Assembly (NCBI GenBank): GCA_036936605.1
Contig: JAUPFV010000004.1
Location: forward strand, 121,198,852 to 121,262,851
Length of the DNA stretch: 64,000 bases
Direction: 5' to 3'
Origin: Limnanthes douglasii subsp. nivea
Lineage: Eukaryota > Streptophyta > Magnoliopsida > Brassicales > Limnanthaceae
Under the pieces are notes generated by a model. The model did no database searches, was not told the DNA's origin, and saw nothing but the letters and a program-made list of their open reading frames with translations. Positions within the stretch are counted from its first letter, which is position 1. Each line of letters opens with the position of its first letter. Positions 31,358 through 40,873 of this stretch are shown here, in pieces. The position numbers and the translations under genes are program-made.

Positions 31358-34216
31358 ATGCTGATCTCCTTCATTAATAGCTCAAACTTTCCTCCCAAAA
31401 TTTCTAAAGAGAGAAAGCTGGCTTATCATCCTCGTCGGATTCCAGAGTGGCTCATTATTAGCAAAAGGTTCGAAGAGAGAGTTGCTGCTGGTGAATACAC
31501 TGAGCGTCAACCCCAACCTGCTGTTACTATATTTTACGGTTCGTGGCCTCCCCCCGAAAATTCGACTGCCATCATTCCCCTCGAAATATCACAACAAAAC
31601 CAAATTTCCGATCGCATCACCCTTGGATTAATGGGGAAAGCAAAACACCATAAGCATTCATCTGGGAAAAGGAAAAGACACCATAAAGATAAAAAGCATT
31701 CGCAGGAGCGCAAACGTGTCAAGGAAACGTCATCGACTCCCCCCGAACCTCCTCAGAATTTGGTGGTGGAAAATTCTCTTCCGAAGATCGGTAATTCTGG
31801 GTCAAGCCTTCCAGCCACTCCGTCGATAACAGCAACGGGAAGCCCCCGATTTTCTCCAGGAAGGAATATCATTACCGAAGATGAGCTTCGAGAGATGCGT
31901 AACAAAGCCTTGGCTGCCAAGGGGAAGGCCATCGCCTCGGATAATCCCGATCCATCGAATCAATCGATTCCTGTTGCTGATCGGAGCAAAGTCATCGAAA
32001 TTCCCTTAGAGTCATCTAGCCAAAGGCCCATCGCTCCTCCAACGATATCCGAAGAGCAAGCAAGCCGAATTGCCCCTAAGTTTAGAGGACACATAATGCT
32101 TCCCTTGGAACTTGATGCCATCGTAGGCAACAATATTCGAGGGATCGAGAACAAACATATGGTTGCTCTTCACAACATATCATACAAGTACTTTTTGCCT
32201 TCGGAAGAAATGTTGCTGAGGATCCGGTGGTGCATTCCTTCATACATCGACATCAGGTTCCCCTCGGAGGGCGAGACCCCATTATCAGTGAGGGATAACG
32301 AACTTGTTGTATATACTGAAATCATGAATTGGGGACTATAATTTCCTTTAGACCCATTTTTTATTGAGTATTTTGCTAAGATTGACCTTGGCCCCTCTCA
32401 AGCCGGTCCCAATATGTGGTTCACATTGATGGCATGCATCATGGCTTCGAGAATCTCAGGCCAAGAATTTTCAGTGGAGCAATTCATCGGACTATCTGGT
32501 CTAGCCAGAAACCCTTTCTTCCCATTTTATTCATTGACTTTTAGGCGAAGACAGAAAGTATTGAAGGACTTGCTAGAGGCTGACAAAACGTGGAGACAAC
32601 AATTCATCTACTTCTTAGGCCATTGAGAGACAGGCTCAGAGTCAACCCCTTCGAACCCTCACAAACTATCCCTCTTTTGGACCAACAAATGTAAGTCCTC
32701 GAACTATTTTACTTATGGTAACTCCTCGAATGATGAGGTTCTAATTTGATATCTTTGTAGCTATGACTAGTGTCTCAAAACTATACCCAGACCACGTAGA
32801 GAGTGCCACTACCATCTTCACCAAACTGAGCAAATGGGCCAAAAAAAAATGGGAAAATAGATTCCGCCTGTGTTTTAGGGACAACAATTTGGCCCTGAGC
32901 AGACTTTGGAGGTTAAACCCCCTTGACCGGTTGTCCTTACAAGAACTGATGACCCCCCCTTCTCAAGACGAGGTGTTAGAGCGAGTGACTAATAAAGACA
33001 TAGTAATTTACCTTCCGAAGCGTTATCGCGCTAAAAGTCATTTAGGTGAACCCGATGAGGAAGTTTCCACGAAAAATCATCAACAAAAATTGAAGGAGTA
33101 GTCACCAACCAAGAGCCATCCTCCTCAGCCAACATTGTGACACCCAGCCCCAGCTCTCCCCCCAAGAATTCTGTCCATCCTCAGAAGAAGAGAGACTCTA
33201 AGGAAAAAGAAAGAGAGAATAAAGATGTCCTGGAGCCCATCCAGGAATTATCCGAGGATGGAAAAATACAAGACGACGCCCCAGAACTTGCCCAAGAAAT
33301 AGAGCTCCAAAGGGCATCAAGTGAGCCTGAAAAATAAGTTGGAGATCATTCCCTCAAACAAGACTCAAATCAGACACCCACCTCTCCTCTCACTCAAGCC
33401 TCAAATCCAGCACCCATCAGAAATCCCCCTATCTTGCCACCACTGCCTATTCCTCGAAGCAATCCTCCTCAATATGTTGACCATAATATTCTAGTGGGAG
33501 AGTCATCGGATTTTGATCCCACAGCCTTAGGCTCACCCATCAGCTCCTTCGAAGTTCCTCTTCATGATGAATTTTCACTAAGTCTTCGAAGCCTGCTGCA
33601 CACTTCTGTCAACATGGGAAAGAAAATGCAGCATTTAGAGGATCGAAAAAATCATTATAAGTTTTAGGCATCCCCAATCGCTTTGCATCTTGAAGACGCA
33701 AAGAAACAATATGCTATTGTGGAGAGTCAAGTAGATGCACTCTGTGAAAAATTGTCTGCCTCATAACATTATGTCATAATTCTCGAACAGTGCTGCCAGG
33801 AAGAAAAAGACCTCTAACAAAAGAAGACGGGGGCTCAAGAAATACTCCTGGTAGAACTGCAAAAAGCTCATGAACTAGCATGCCGAGGATTTAAGGACTG
33901 TTGTGATGACTATGAAAAAGTTATGAAGGACAGGGAGAAGTTAGTGAAACAAATTGAAGACTTTCCTAGGCAAGTTGAGGAGGAGAAAGAAAAATCAGTG
34001 AATGCTTATGTGGCTTAGTGTACAGACAACCTTAATGCCCGGGATGCTACAATTCGAGCAGAGCTGATCACCCAGATTCAAGCAGAACACCCTGAATATG
34101 ATTTGGGGAGTTTTTGGAAGCTTGTCGCCCCCAACCTTCATCCTCCAAACATTGTTGTGAGTGACAGTGAAGAATCAGACACAGAAGAGAGCACCTCTTC
34201 GAAAAATTCTAAATAG
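31358..34216 (+). pseudogene. Antisense accessory gene of element D (Transposase_28-like)
   Basis: Exon 1 from about 31358 to 32690, exon 2 from 32761 to 34216. N to C: RRIPEWLIISKRFEERVAAG, YGSWPPPEN, a His/Lys-rich basic stretch (KHHKHSSGKRKRHHKDKKH), a Pro/Ser linker, the core (MLPLELDAIVGNN, IRFPSEGETPLSVRDNELVV, NMWFTLMACIMASRISGQEF), KLSKWAKKKWENRF after the intron, a Lys-rich linker, coiled coil (33720-34020), YDLGSFWKLVAPN, and an acidic tail (SDSEESDTEESTSSKNSK). A TATA-like TCTATAAATG at 31348 overlaps the first ATG, so the true start may be lower down. Stops at 32339 (CAA to TAA likely) and 32624 (TGG to TGA likely), plus a frameshift near 33100 and further stops. Confidence 0.8.
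32691..32760 (+). other. Intron in the antisense gene of D
   Basis: GTAAGTCCTC at the 5' end and ATCTTTGTAG at the 3' end, 70 bases. T32690 plus CT32761 completes a codon (phase 1), giving FWTNK-S-MTSV. Position and phase are the same as in A although the intron sequences differ. Confidence 0.8.
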
Positions 34217-34489
34217 GAAAAGATGTTAGTCTATTATGGCAATTTTTGTGTATAAGTCCTTGTAAGGTAGTTTTTGTAAGCCATCTGATGTTCTTCGAGG
34301 AGCGTTTTATAACTTGTAGCTCCTCGAATTATTGTGTATGCCACTTTGTTTGAATGATAAATTTATGAGTTGTGAATCTCCATATTTCTCTTATGAAAAA
34401 ATGAATATGCCAACTTGCGTTGAATAATTGTTTATGTATCGATCTGCATCGTAATATTCAGTATATGCTGCGCTAAGGCTAGATAAAAA

Positions 34490-34680
34490 TAATTCGAGGC
34501 ACCAAAAGGTCGCTATAAAGAATAGTTCGAGGCACAAAACATCGTTTCTCACAGAATAGTCTAAGGAAACACTGCATCATAGAGAATAGTTTGAGGAGGG
34601 AGATATTGCCTCATAATGAATAGTTCGAGGCACAAAATGTGCTTTCCAAAAGGATAGTTTAAGGCAAAAAATGAAGTTGT
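34490..34680. repeat. Degenerate tandem repeat of about 33-bp units (element D)
   Basis: Units begin AATAGTTCGAGGCACAAAA or close variants, at about 34491, 34525, 34555, 34587, 34619 and 34652. It lies between the ends of the convergent accessory and integrase genes, as in the other elements. Confidence 0.75.
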
Positions 34681-34698
34681 ATTGATTAGCTCATAGTG

Positions 34699-34748
34699 AG
34701 ACCTCATTAAAACCTTCATGTGCCTAACAGGGTAGGAAAGAGTATGCG
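34699..34748 (-). other. Conserved post-integrase motif, copy in element D
   Basis: Minus strand: GCATACTCTTTCCTACCC, TGTTAGGCACATGAAGG, TTTTAATGAGGTCTC. It lies about 65 bases beyond the integrase stop. Confidence 0.75.
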
Positions 34749-34811
34749 CTCGCTGTTTTTTTGTAAACTTGGAAAGATAAAAAAGACAAATAATACATGC
34801 TAACTTGTTCC

Positions 34812-35960
34812 TCATTCGAGGTAAAATTTTAAGTGTTCGATGTTCCATGGAAGCCTCAGATATCTCCCTTCCTTGTCTTTTAATCTGTATGTTCCATGTT
34901 TTACCTTCTCCGTGACTTCGTAGGGGCCCTCCCAATTCGGTCCCAATTTTCCAAGGCTCTTATCTTTAGTGTGTAGAAAGACATTGCATATTTTTGTCCC
35001 CCACCTTAAAATCTCTGTGCTTTATTTTAGAAGCATATCGACTCCTCATTAGGGTTTGATAATGCAAAGATTTCAACTGTGCGCGTTGTCTTTTCTCTTC
35101 AACCAAATCTAATTCCAAGGCTCTGCTTTGGTCATTCAAATCTCCTGCATAAGTTGCCACACGATATGATGGGAAGACAATCTCCGAAGGGACAACTGCA
35201 TCCATGTCGTACACTAATGCAAACGGAGATGCAACAGTGGCAGTTCAAGGCGTTGTCCTATAAGCCCACAATAATTCTTGTAAATAATTAGGCCATCTTT
35301 TTGCCTTTCCTTCCAAATTCTTTTTCAACCTATCGAGAATTGTTCGATTGGTCACTTCCACCTGACCGTTAGCTTGGGGGTGAAATGGGGCAGACAAACA
35401 TTGTCGTATACCCCTAGAAAGGCAAAAGCTTTTAAATTCCTTGTTGTCGAACTGAGGTCCATTATCCGTTGTGATTTGCAGTGGTACCCCAAAGCGACAG
35501 CAAATATTCGAAACGACGAATTTGATAACATCTTTGGCTTTCGTCTCTGCTAGGGGTTCCGCTTCCACCCACTTAAAGAAATAATCCACCGGTACGATTA
35601 TAGTCTGTCTGCCTCCAGACGCCATTGGTAAGGGTCCAACTAAATCAATGCCTCATTTGTCAAATGGGACCGCCTCTGAAATACTCTCTAATAACACCTC
35701 AGGCTTGTGGATTACGTTTGCATAGCGCTGACACGTATCACATCGTTTTACCAAGTCTTTCGCATACGAAGAGATAGTCGGCCAATAATAACCAGCTAGA
35801 AACACCCGTCGAATTAACGCCTTATACCCACAATGGGCTGAACCTTCCCCATCGTGCAATTCAGACAGGACCAATTGCGACTCATCCTTGTTCAGACACC
35901 TTAGTAATGGTCGGCTCAAAGATTTCTTATACAGAACGCCTCCCAACATGATATACCCGT
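34812..35960 (-). pseudogene. Integrase, element D
   Basis: Zinc region: LHDGEGSAHCGYKALIRRVF, CDTCQRYANVIHKPEV. Core: MASGGRQTIIVPVDYFFKWV, ITTDNGPQFDNKEF, FHPQANGQVEVTNR. Tail: DMDAVVPSEIVFPSYRV, KHRDFKVGDK, SKFTK..., ending WNIEHLKFYLE with a TGA at 34812-34814. There is a frame change near 34980 within the C-terminal domain (KVGDK then NMQCLSTH in the wrong frame) and a stop around 35650. Confidence 0.87.
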
Positions 35961-36029
35961 GAGACTTGAACTTGATCTTCCTAGCCTCGTACTTTCCAGC
36001 GGGTAAAGTATCTTTTTCTAAGAAGTCAA

Positions 36030-36520
36030 TAATTTCTGCCCTCTAATAATTTGTGATCACATTGCTTACCTCATTAATGTTTATTGAAATCTCTGCATCG
36101 ATCATGACCGAAGGATGCTCCTCAATCAAGACGCATGGGTATCCCTCTGTTCGCGAGGCTGTAGCCAAAGAATCTGGGACGACATTTTCCTCTCTTCGAA
36201 CATGTTCATATTTAACCCCATCGAATTCAGAAACCAAATCTTTTAATGCTTTCAGATATTGTATCAGCTTATCTTTTCTGGCCTCAGATTCCCCCAAAGC
36301 TTGTTTTATCACCAACTGTGAATCACTGATCAGTTTAATCGTTTTGGCCCCACATATCCGAGCTAAACGCAAACCCACCAATGTCGCCTCATACTCCGCC
36401 TCATTATTAGTTTCCTCGAAACCAAATAGAATAGCTTGAAACATGGCTATCCCTTCTGGAGAAATTAATTGGACACCCGCACCACTTCCAGAGTTATTCG
36501 ACCCTCCATCCGTTCAAACC
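36030..36520 (-). pseudogene. RNase H, element D
   Basis: NSGSGAGVQLISPEGIAMFQ, EETNNEAEYEATLVGLRLA, LISDSQLVIKQALGESEARK, HVRREENVVPDSLATAS. The first line shows the Gly that is a TGA in A. It breaks off at 'VITNY' (stop about 36043). Confidence 0.85.
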
Positions 36521-36561
36521 AACCATTATGTATCAGCAAAATGGTCAATGATCTCCATGTC

Positions 36562-37960
36562 CTATCTATCTGAGTGGAATTCAACCAAAAAGTCAGCCAA
36601 AACCTGGGATTTTATCGCCGTCTGAGGCTCAAATGCTATGTCAAAATCTCCCAATTCCACTAACCATTTAGTCATCCTCCCAGAGATATCGTGCCTTTGT
36701 AACAAACCTTTCAGGGGGAATTTCGTTCGAACAACTATAGGATGTGCCTGGAAATAAGGTCTCATTTTTCGGGCAGCTCTTACCAAATCCAAAGCTACAT
36801 TCTCCAACTTGAGATATCGTTTCTCTGCATCCAACAAACTTTTACTGACATAGTAGATAGGTTTCAAAAGAGTGTCCTCTTCTCGGAGTAAAACAGCACT
36901 GACCGCACAATCTGAAACCGCTACATTGACAATTAATCTTTCCCCCACCAATGGTTTAGACAGTACGTCAGGGGATGTCAAATATTCCTGAATTTGGCGA
37001 AAATTTGCTGAACATTCATCAGTCCAATTAAATTTTTTTGCATTTTGCAATACCTTGAAGAAAGGTACACATTTGTCTGAGGACCGAGAAATGAATCTAT
37101 TCAGTGTTGCCAATCTCCCTGTCAAGATCTGGACTTCCTTGATATTTCAAGGTGGAGTCATGGTGATTAAAGCTTTTATCTGTTCTGGGTCAGCCTCGAT
37201 GCCTTTTTCACTTATCATATAGCCAAGGAACTAGCCCGATCGTACCCCAAAAACACACTTTTCCGGGTTCAGTTTCAAATTGACCTTACTCAAATTATTA
37301 AAAGTCTCCTCTAGGTCAGCAAAATGATCTTCATCTCGCAAACTCTTGACAAGCATATCATCGATATATGCTTCGACATTCCGACCAATTTTCCCCTCAA
37401 AGGTTTTGCTAACCAAGCGCTAATAAGTTTCCCCTGCATTCTTTAGGCCAAATGGCATAACCTTGTAGCAATATAATCCTCTCCCGGTAATAAATGATGT
37501 GCTCTCTTCATCTTGTGCATCCAACCGGATTTTATTATACCCTAAATATGCGTCCATGAAAGACAACAATCGATTGCCCGAAGTCGAATCCACTAACTGA
37601 TCAATGCGGGACACCAGAAAAGGATCCTTAGGACAAGATCTGTTTAGGTCTGTGAAGTCCACGCACATTCTCCACTTGCCATTCTTTTTCCTGACCAAGA
37701 CTGGATTCGAGGCCCATACGGGATAATGCGACTCGCGAATGTGGCCTATGCTTAATAGCCTTTCCACTTCCAAAAGAATAGCTGCAGCCTTCTCCTGAGA
37801 AACTGGTCTCCTTTTCTGGACAATGGGTCGAACATCAAGTCGTACCTCAAGTTTATGACATATTATCTCTGATGGAACTCCCGTAACATCCTGTGCACAC
37901 CAAGCAAACATATCGAGTTTGTTAGACAAAAACACAATCAACCTCTCTCTGAACTCAAAA
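36562..37960 (-). pseudogene. Reverse transcriptase, element D
   Basis: LDMFAWCAQDVTGVPSEIIC, HIRESHYPVWASNPVLVRKK, WRMCVDFTDLNRSCPKDPF, FMDAYLGYNKIRLD, RGLYCYKVMPFGLKNAGETY, then a stop (37420), YIDDMLVKSLRDEDH (catalytic residues intact), and the connection region LTGRLATLNRFISRSSDKC. Stops at 37231 and 37420 and around 37150 separate the pieces, otherwise well preserved. Confidence 0.9.
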
Positions 37961-38097
37961 GAAAGTTTTACTCCGATCTTCAGAAATTTGCCATCTCCAA
38001 ATTTATGCTCCTCGGAATCCTCGTCTGGGACCAGAAACCCGGGGGTCTCCCTCGGATCATCACATGGAATTATTTCAAAGGAAGGCCCCTTTAATTG

Positions 38098-38676
38098 CTA
38101 TGCCTTGTCTGGTATGTCTCCCCGAACTCCCTTCGAGGATAAAGCTATCTGGTAACATTCTCGGGCCATCTTCTGGCTACTCCTGATTGTCCCAATGTTG
38201 TTTCCTACCACATATTTCAGGCACTGATGCACCGTCGAAATCACACCATGCATTCGGGACAGCCAAGAGCGACCTAAAATCACATTATACGAGGTTGGTG
38301 CGTCAACAACAATAAACAGTACTTCAACCTCCTTCTTGAACGACTGGCGACCTAATTCGACCACACATTTAAATTATCCAACAACCACTGTTGTGGCACC
38401 GGTAAATCTCACTATGGTTCTGTCTGACCGTCGTATAACCGGTGGGTCAGAAATTCTCCTGTAAGTGCTCATAAACAAGATGTTCGCCGAACTTCCTGTA
38501 TCAACAAGTATCTTCTGAACTTGATCTCCAACAATACCCACGGCAATCACCACCGCATCTTTGTGCGGGCCCGCGACATTTTGCATATCATAATCATCAA
38601 AACATATGATGGGGGAGGGTAAACGGTGCATTTGTGTCGACACCCCTGCTTCAATCTGGGTAGTCAGATTGACCAT
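38098..38676 (-). pseudogene. Aspartic protease, element D
   Basis: KILVDTGSSANILFMSTYRR (active site intact), DRTIVRFTGATTVVVG then a stop (38374), and YNVILGRSWLSRMHGVISTV. Same order as in A. It would cut the Gag-Pol precursor. Confidence 0.87.
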
Positions 38677-40384
38677 ATGCCTTTTCCGCGAGCTATTAGA
38701 ATTCCCTGTGATGGTATCTCCTCCAAGATTTCCAGTGACTCAAAGAAAGCACATACGTCGTTTACTTTCCCCCTCAGAATAATTTCCTCCACCATATTTA
38801 CGTTGTTCCTTCCCTCCTTGGGATCTAGATACTCTTGCTCAATATAAAAAACGTCAACTTCCTCGGAAATCACCATCGCTGTGTCGGCGATTTTTGGAAT
38901 AGCCTTTACCGCCGCATTTTTCTGAGAATGCTTTTTTACAAACTCTAGCAACATTCCATTCGCAATCAAAGCTTGCACTTGTTTTTCCAAAGAAATATAG
39001 TCCTTTGTATCGTGCCCGATATCTTCGTGATACTTACAATACTTGCTAACATTTCTACTTTCCCTCGGAGTCTGAATAGGAAAAGGTTTCCTGAACGTCA
39101 CCATTGATCTTGCCCTATCAAATATCGTGGCAACATTTTCCGTTAACTCCGCGAAATAGTCCGGTCGAACCCATTTGTTCGAAATCGGTCTAGCCCCTTG
39201 ATTGTAATTTTGCTGGTTGCCATAATACTGTGGGTTTGTTTTCTGCCTCGGCTGATACTGATCCGTACTTTTGGCTTGGACATTAGCACGAGGCCCTTGG
39301 TTACTAGACTCAGATCTTTGAAACTGGTTCTAATCCAATTGATCATCAGATCCTTTCTCAGATGTCTGAGTCTCCTCCACCAGAATTCTCTTCTCAACCT
39401 GATCCAACAATGCTCCAAAGGTCATTGCCTGACTCTCCGCCACCGTATCCTTTAATAGTCTGGGGAGTAGGCCCATCCTGAAAGCTGCTAATGTTATTGA
39501 GTCTTTGCAGTACTCCATGTCTGTTTTCGTTTTGACGAATCGATTGGTATAATTCTTCAAGCTTTCCCCAACTTTTTGTCTACAATAGATTATTGTATCT
39601 CCATTAGCTCTGAACTTTTTGCTCCCCACAAAATGCTGTCTAAAGATATTCCATAACATGTCGAAATTCTTTATCGAGCCCTGCGGAAGCCTATTGTACC
39701 ACTTGGAAGCTACCCCCTTGAAGGTCTGAGAAAACGCTAAGCATTAGAACTCAAGTTTTCATTGCTCGGAAAATACAATCCCTCCTCGGATGGTAGAGTA
39801 TATTGATGCTGGCACTCTGAATTTCGCGGGCCAACGTTGTGGTTCCCAGCGGGAAAGTTCGTTTGGCCATAAACCCGCTCATTAACTCGAGTGTGATAGG
39901 TCTTCTCCCTCAGAGATTTCCTCTCTGAACTCCTTCCCCTCCTGTGTTCTGCGTGTCTTCGGCCATGCCTTTTCTTTTGGTGATTTTTTCTGGAAGGTGA
40001 CTCCGACAAACTGTAACGAGAATAATCGCTTGAGTCAGAAGACTCCAGACAGTGTTTTTCGTTCCTCCTCGAAGATCGTCGTTCATATCCTTTATACCTA
40101 TCATCCCTGTTTTTAGGACGAAAATCGATTTTGCGCTCCTCTTTTCCACTGTCTGGCTCCCTTCTCACCTCGGAGCGAAGATTTGCCTGAACAATTTCTT
40201 TTTCCTCCTTTAACCTTTCAATCTCCAATAACAATTCGTTCCTTCGGGCCAACAGATCTGAGTCATCAAAGGTATCTCTGACGCGCTGGCCCCCATGCGC
40301 CTCGTACTCCATGTCATTCCGATAATCGCCACCCACCAGATTCTCCTCGCATTTATTAACAAAATCATCCCCTTGCTCTTCCAT
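38664..40384 (-). pseudogene. gag, element D (internal deletion)
   Basis: The ATG at 40384 opens MEEQGDDFVNKCEENLVGG; the reading frame stays open above it into the primer site but without an ATG. A charged Arg/Ser-rich half (SSRRNEKHCLESSDSSDYS) ends NENLSSNA. Then it jumps into AFSQTFKG-WYN-type sequence in another frame (about 39735): the DKFDGTQDPDDHIEQFKNYM part of the capsid domain seen in A is missing. It continues FRQHFVGSKKFRANGDTIIY, LLPRLLKDTVAESQAMTFGA, and CKYHEDIGHDTKDY, with the last Cys of the block changed to Tyr. Confidence 0.87.
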
Positions 40385-40446
40385 AATTCTGTTCAGATTA
40401 GGAATTATTTCCAGGAAGCGATTTTTGTTAGAACAATCTTTGTTTC

Positions 40447-40462
40447 CCACAGACGGCGCCAC
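40447..40462 (-). other. Primer-binding site of element D
   Basis: Minus strand directly after the LTR: GTGGCGCCGTCTGTGG. TGGCGCCGTCTGTGG is a common plant gypsy primer site. It differs from those of A and B. Confidence 0.75.
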
Positions 40463-40868
40463 TGAAGAGTTTAAGAATAACTCTAGGGTAATTTTGTGTT
40501 ACGAGAATCTTTTAGTGTCAAAATAGAGTCAAGTTCTTTGTTTAGGAGCTTTTTTAGAGAGAGAAAGTAATAACCAGATTAAGTAGAGAGAGAAACTAAT
40601 ATTATATTCATCTCGGGATCTGTAAAGCGTGTGTGGTCCTTTTATAGTAAAATTACGGGTCCCACATGCTTTAATTCCTGTTTATTACATCTTTGGTCTC
40701 TATATCTTTTCATCTTCTCATAATGGTTATTTCTTTAGTAGTCTGTACAATTCTCCCCTAATACAACTTATTCTTTGCAATTCTCTCCTAACAATCTTCT
40801 TCTTTGCAGTTCTGTCCTAACAAACTTCTTCTTTACAATTTTACCATATCTTTTATTCTCCCTCATCA
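40463..40868 (-). repeat. 5' LTR of element D (406 bp)
   Basis: The first 159 plus-strand bases match the 3' LTR; the remaining 247 do not. The U3 here has a good TATA box on the minus strand (CTATAAAAGGACC, about 40637-40650) and a three-copy repeat of TTCTTTGCAATTCTCTCC/TAACAA (40770-40840). It ends CTCATCA. Confidence 0.9.
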
Positions 40869-40873
40869 GTTTG

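Larger units (their letters stand above)
30721..40868 (-). mobile_element. Ty3/gypsy retrotransposon D, inserted in C
   Basis: 10.1 kb on the minus strand, flanked by a perfect GTTTG duplication (30716-30720 and 40869-40873). It has gag, protease, RT (YIDD intact), RNase H and integrase on the minus strand and the accessory gene on the plus strand. Unusually, its two LTRs share only the first 159 plus-strand bases; the rest, which holds the promoters, is unrelated (297 against 406 bases). gag has an internal deletion. Several stops are scattered in pol. Confidence 0.92.

Noticed and set aside
31358..34216. Host gene captured by element D
   Set aside because: The same gene with the same order of parts occurs in all five gypsy elements, so it belongs to the element family.
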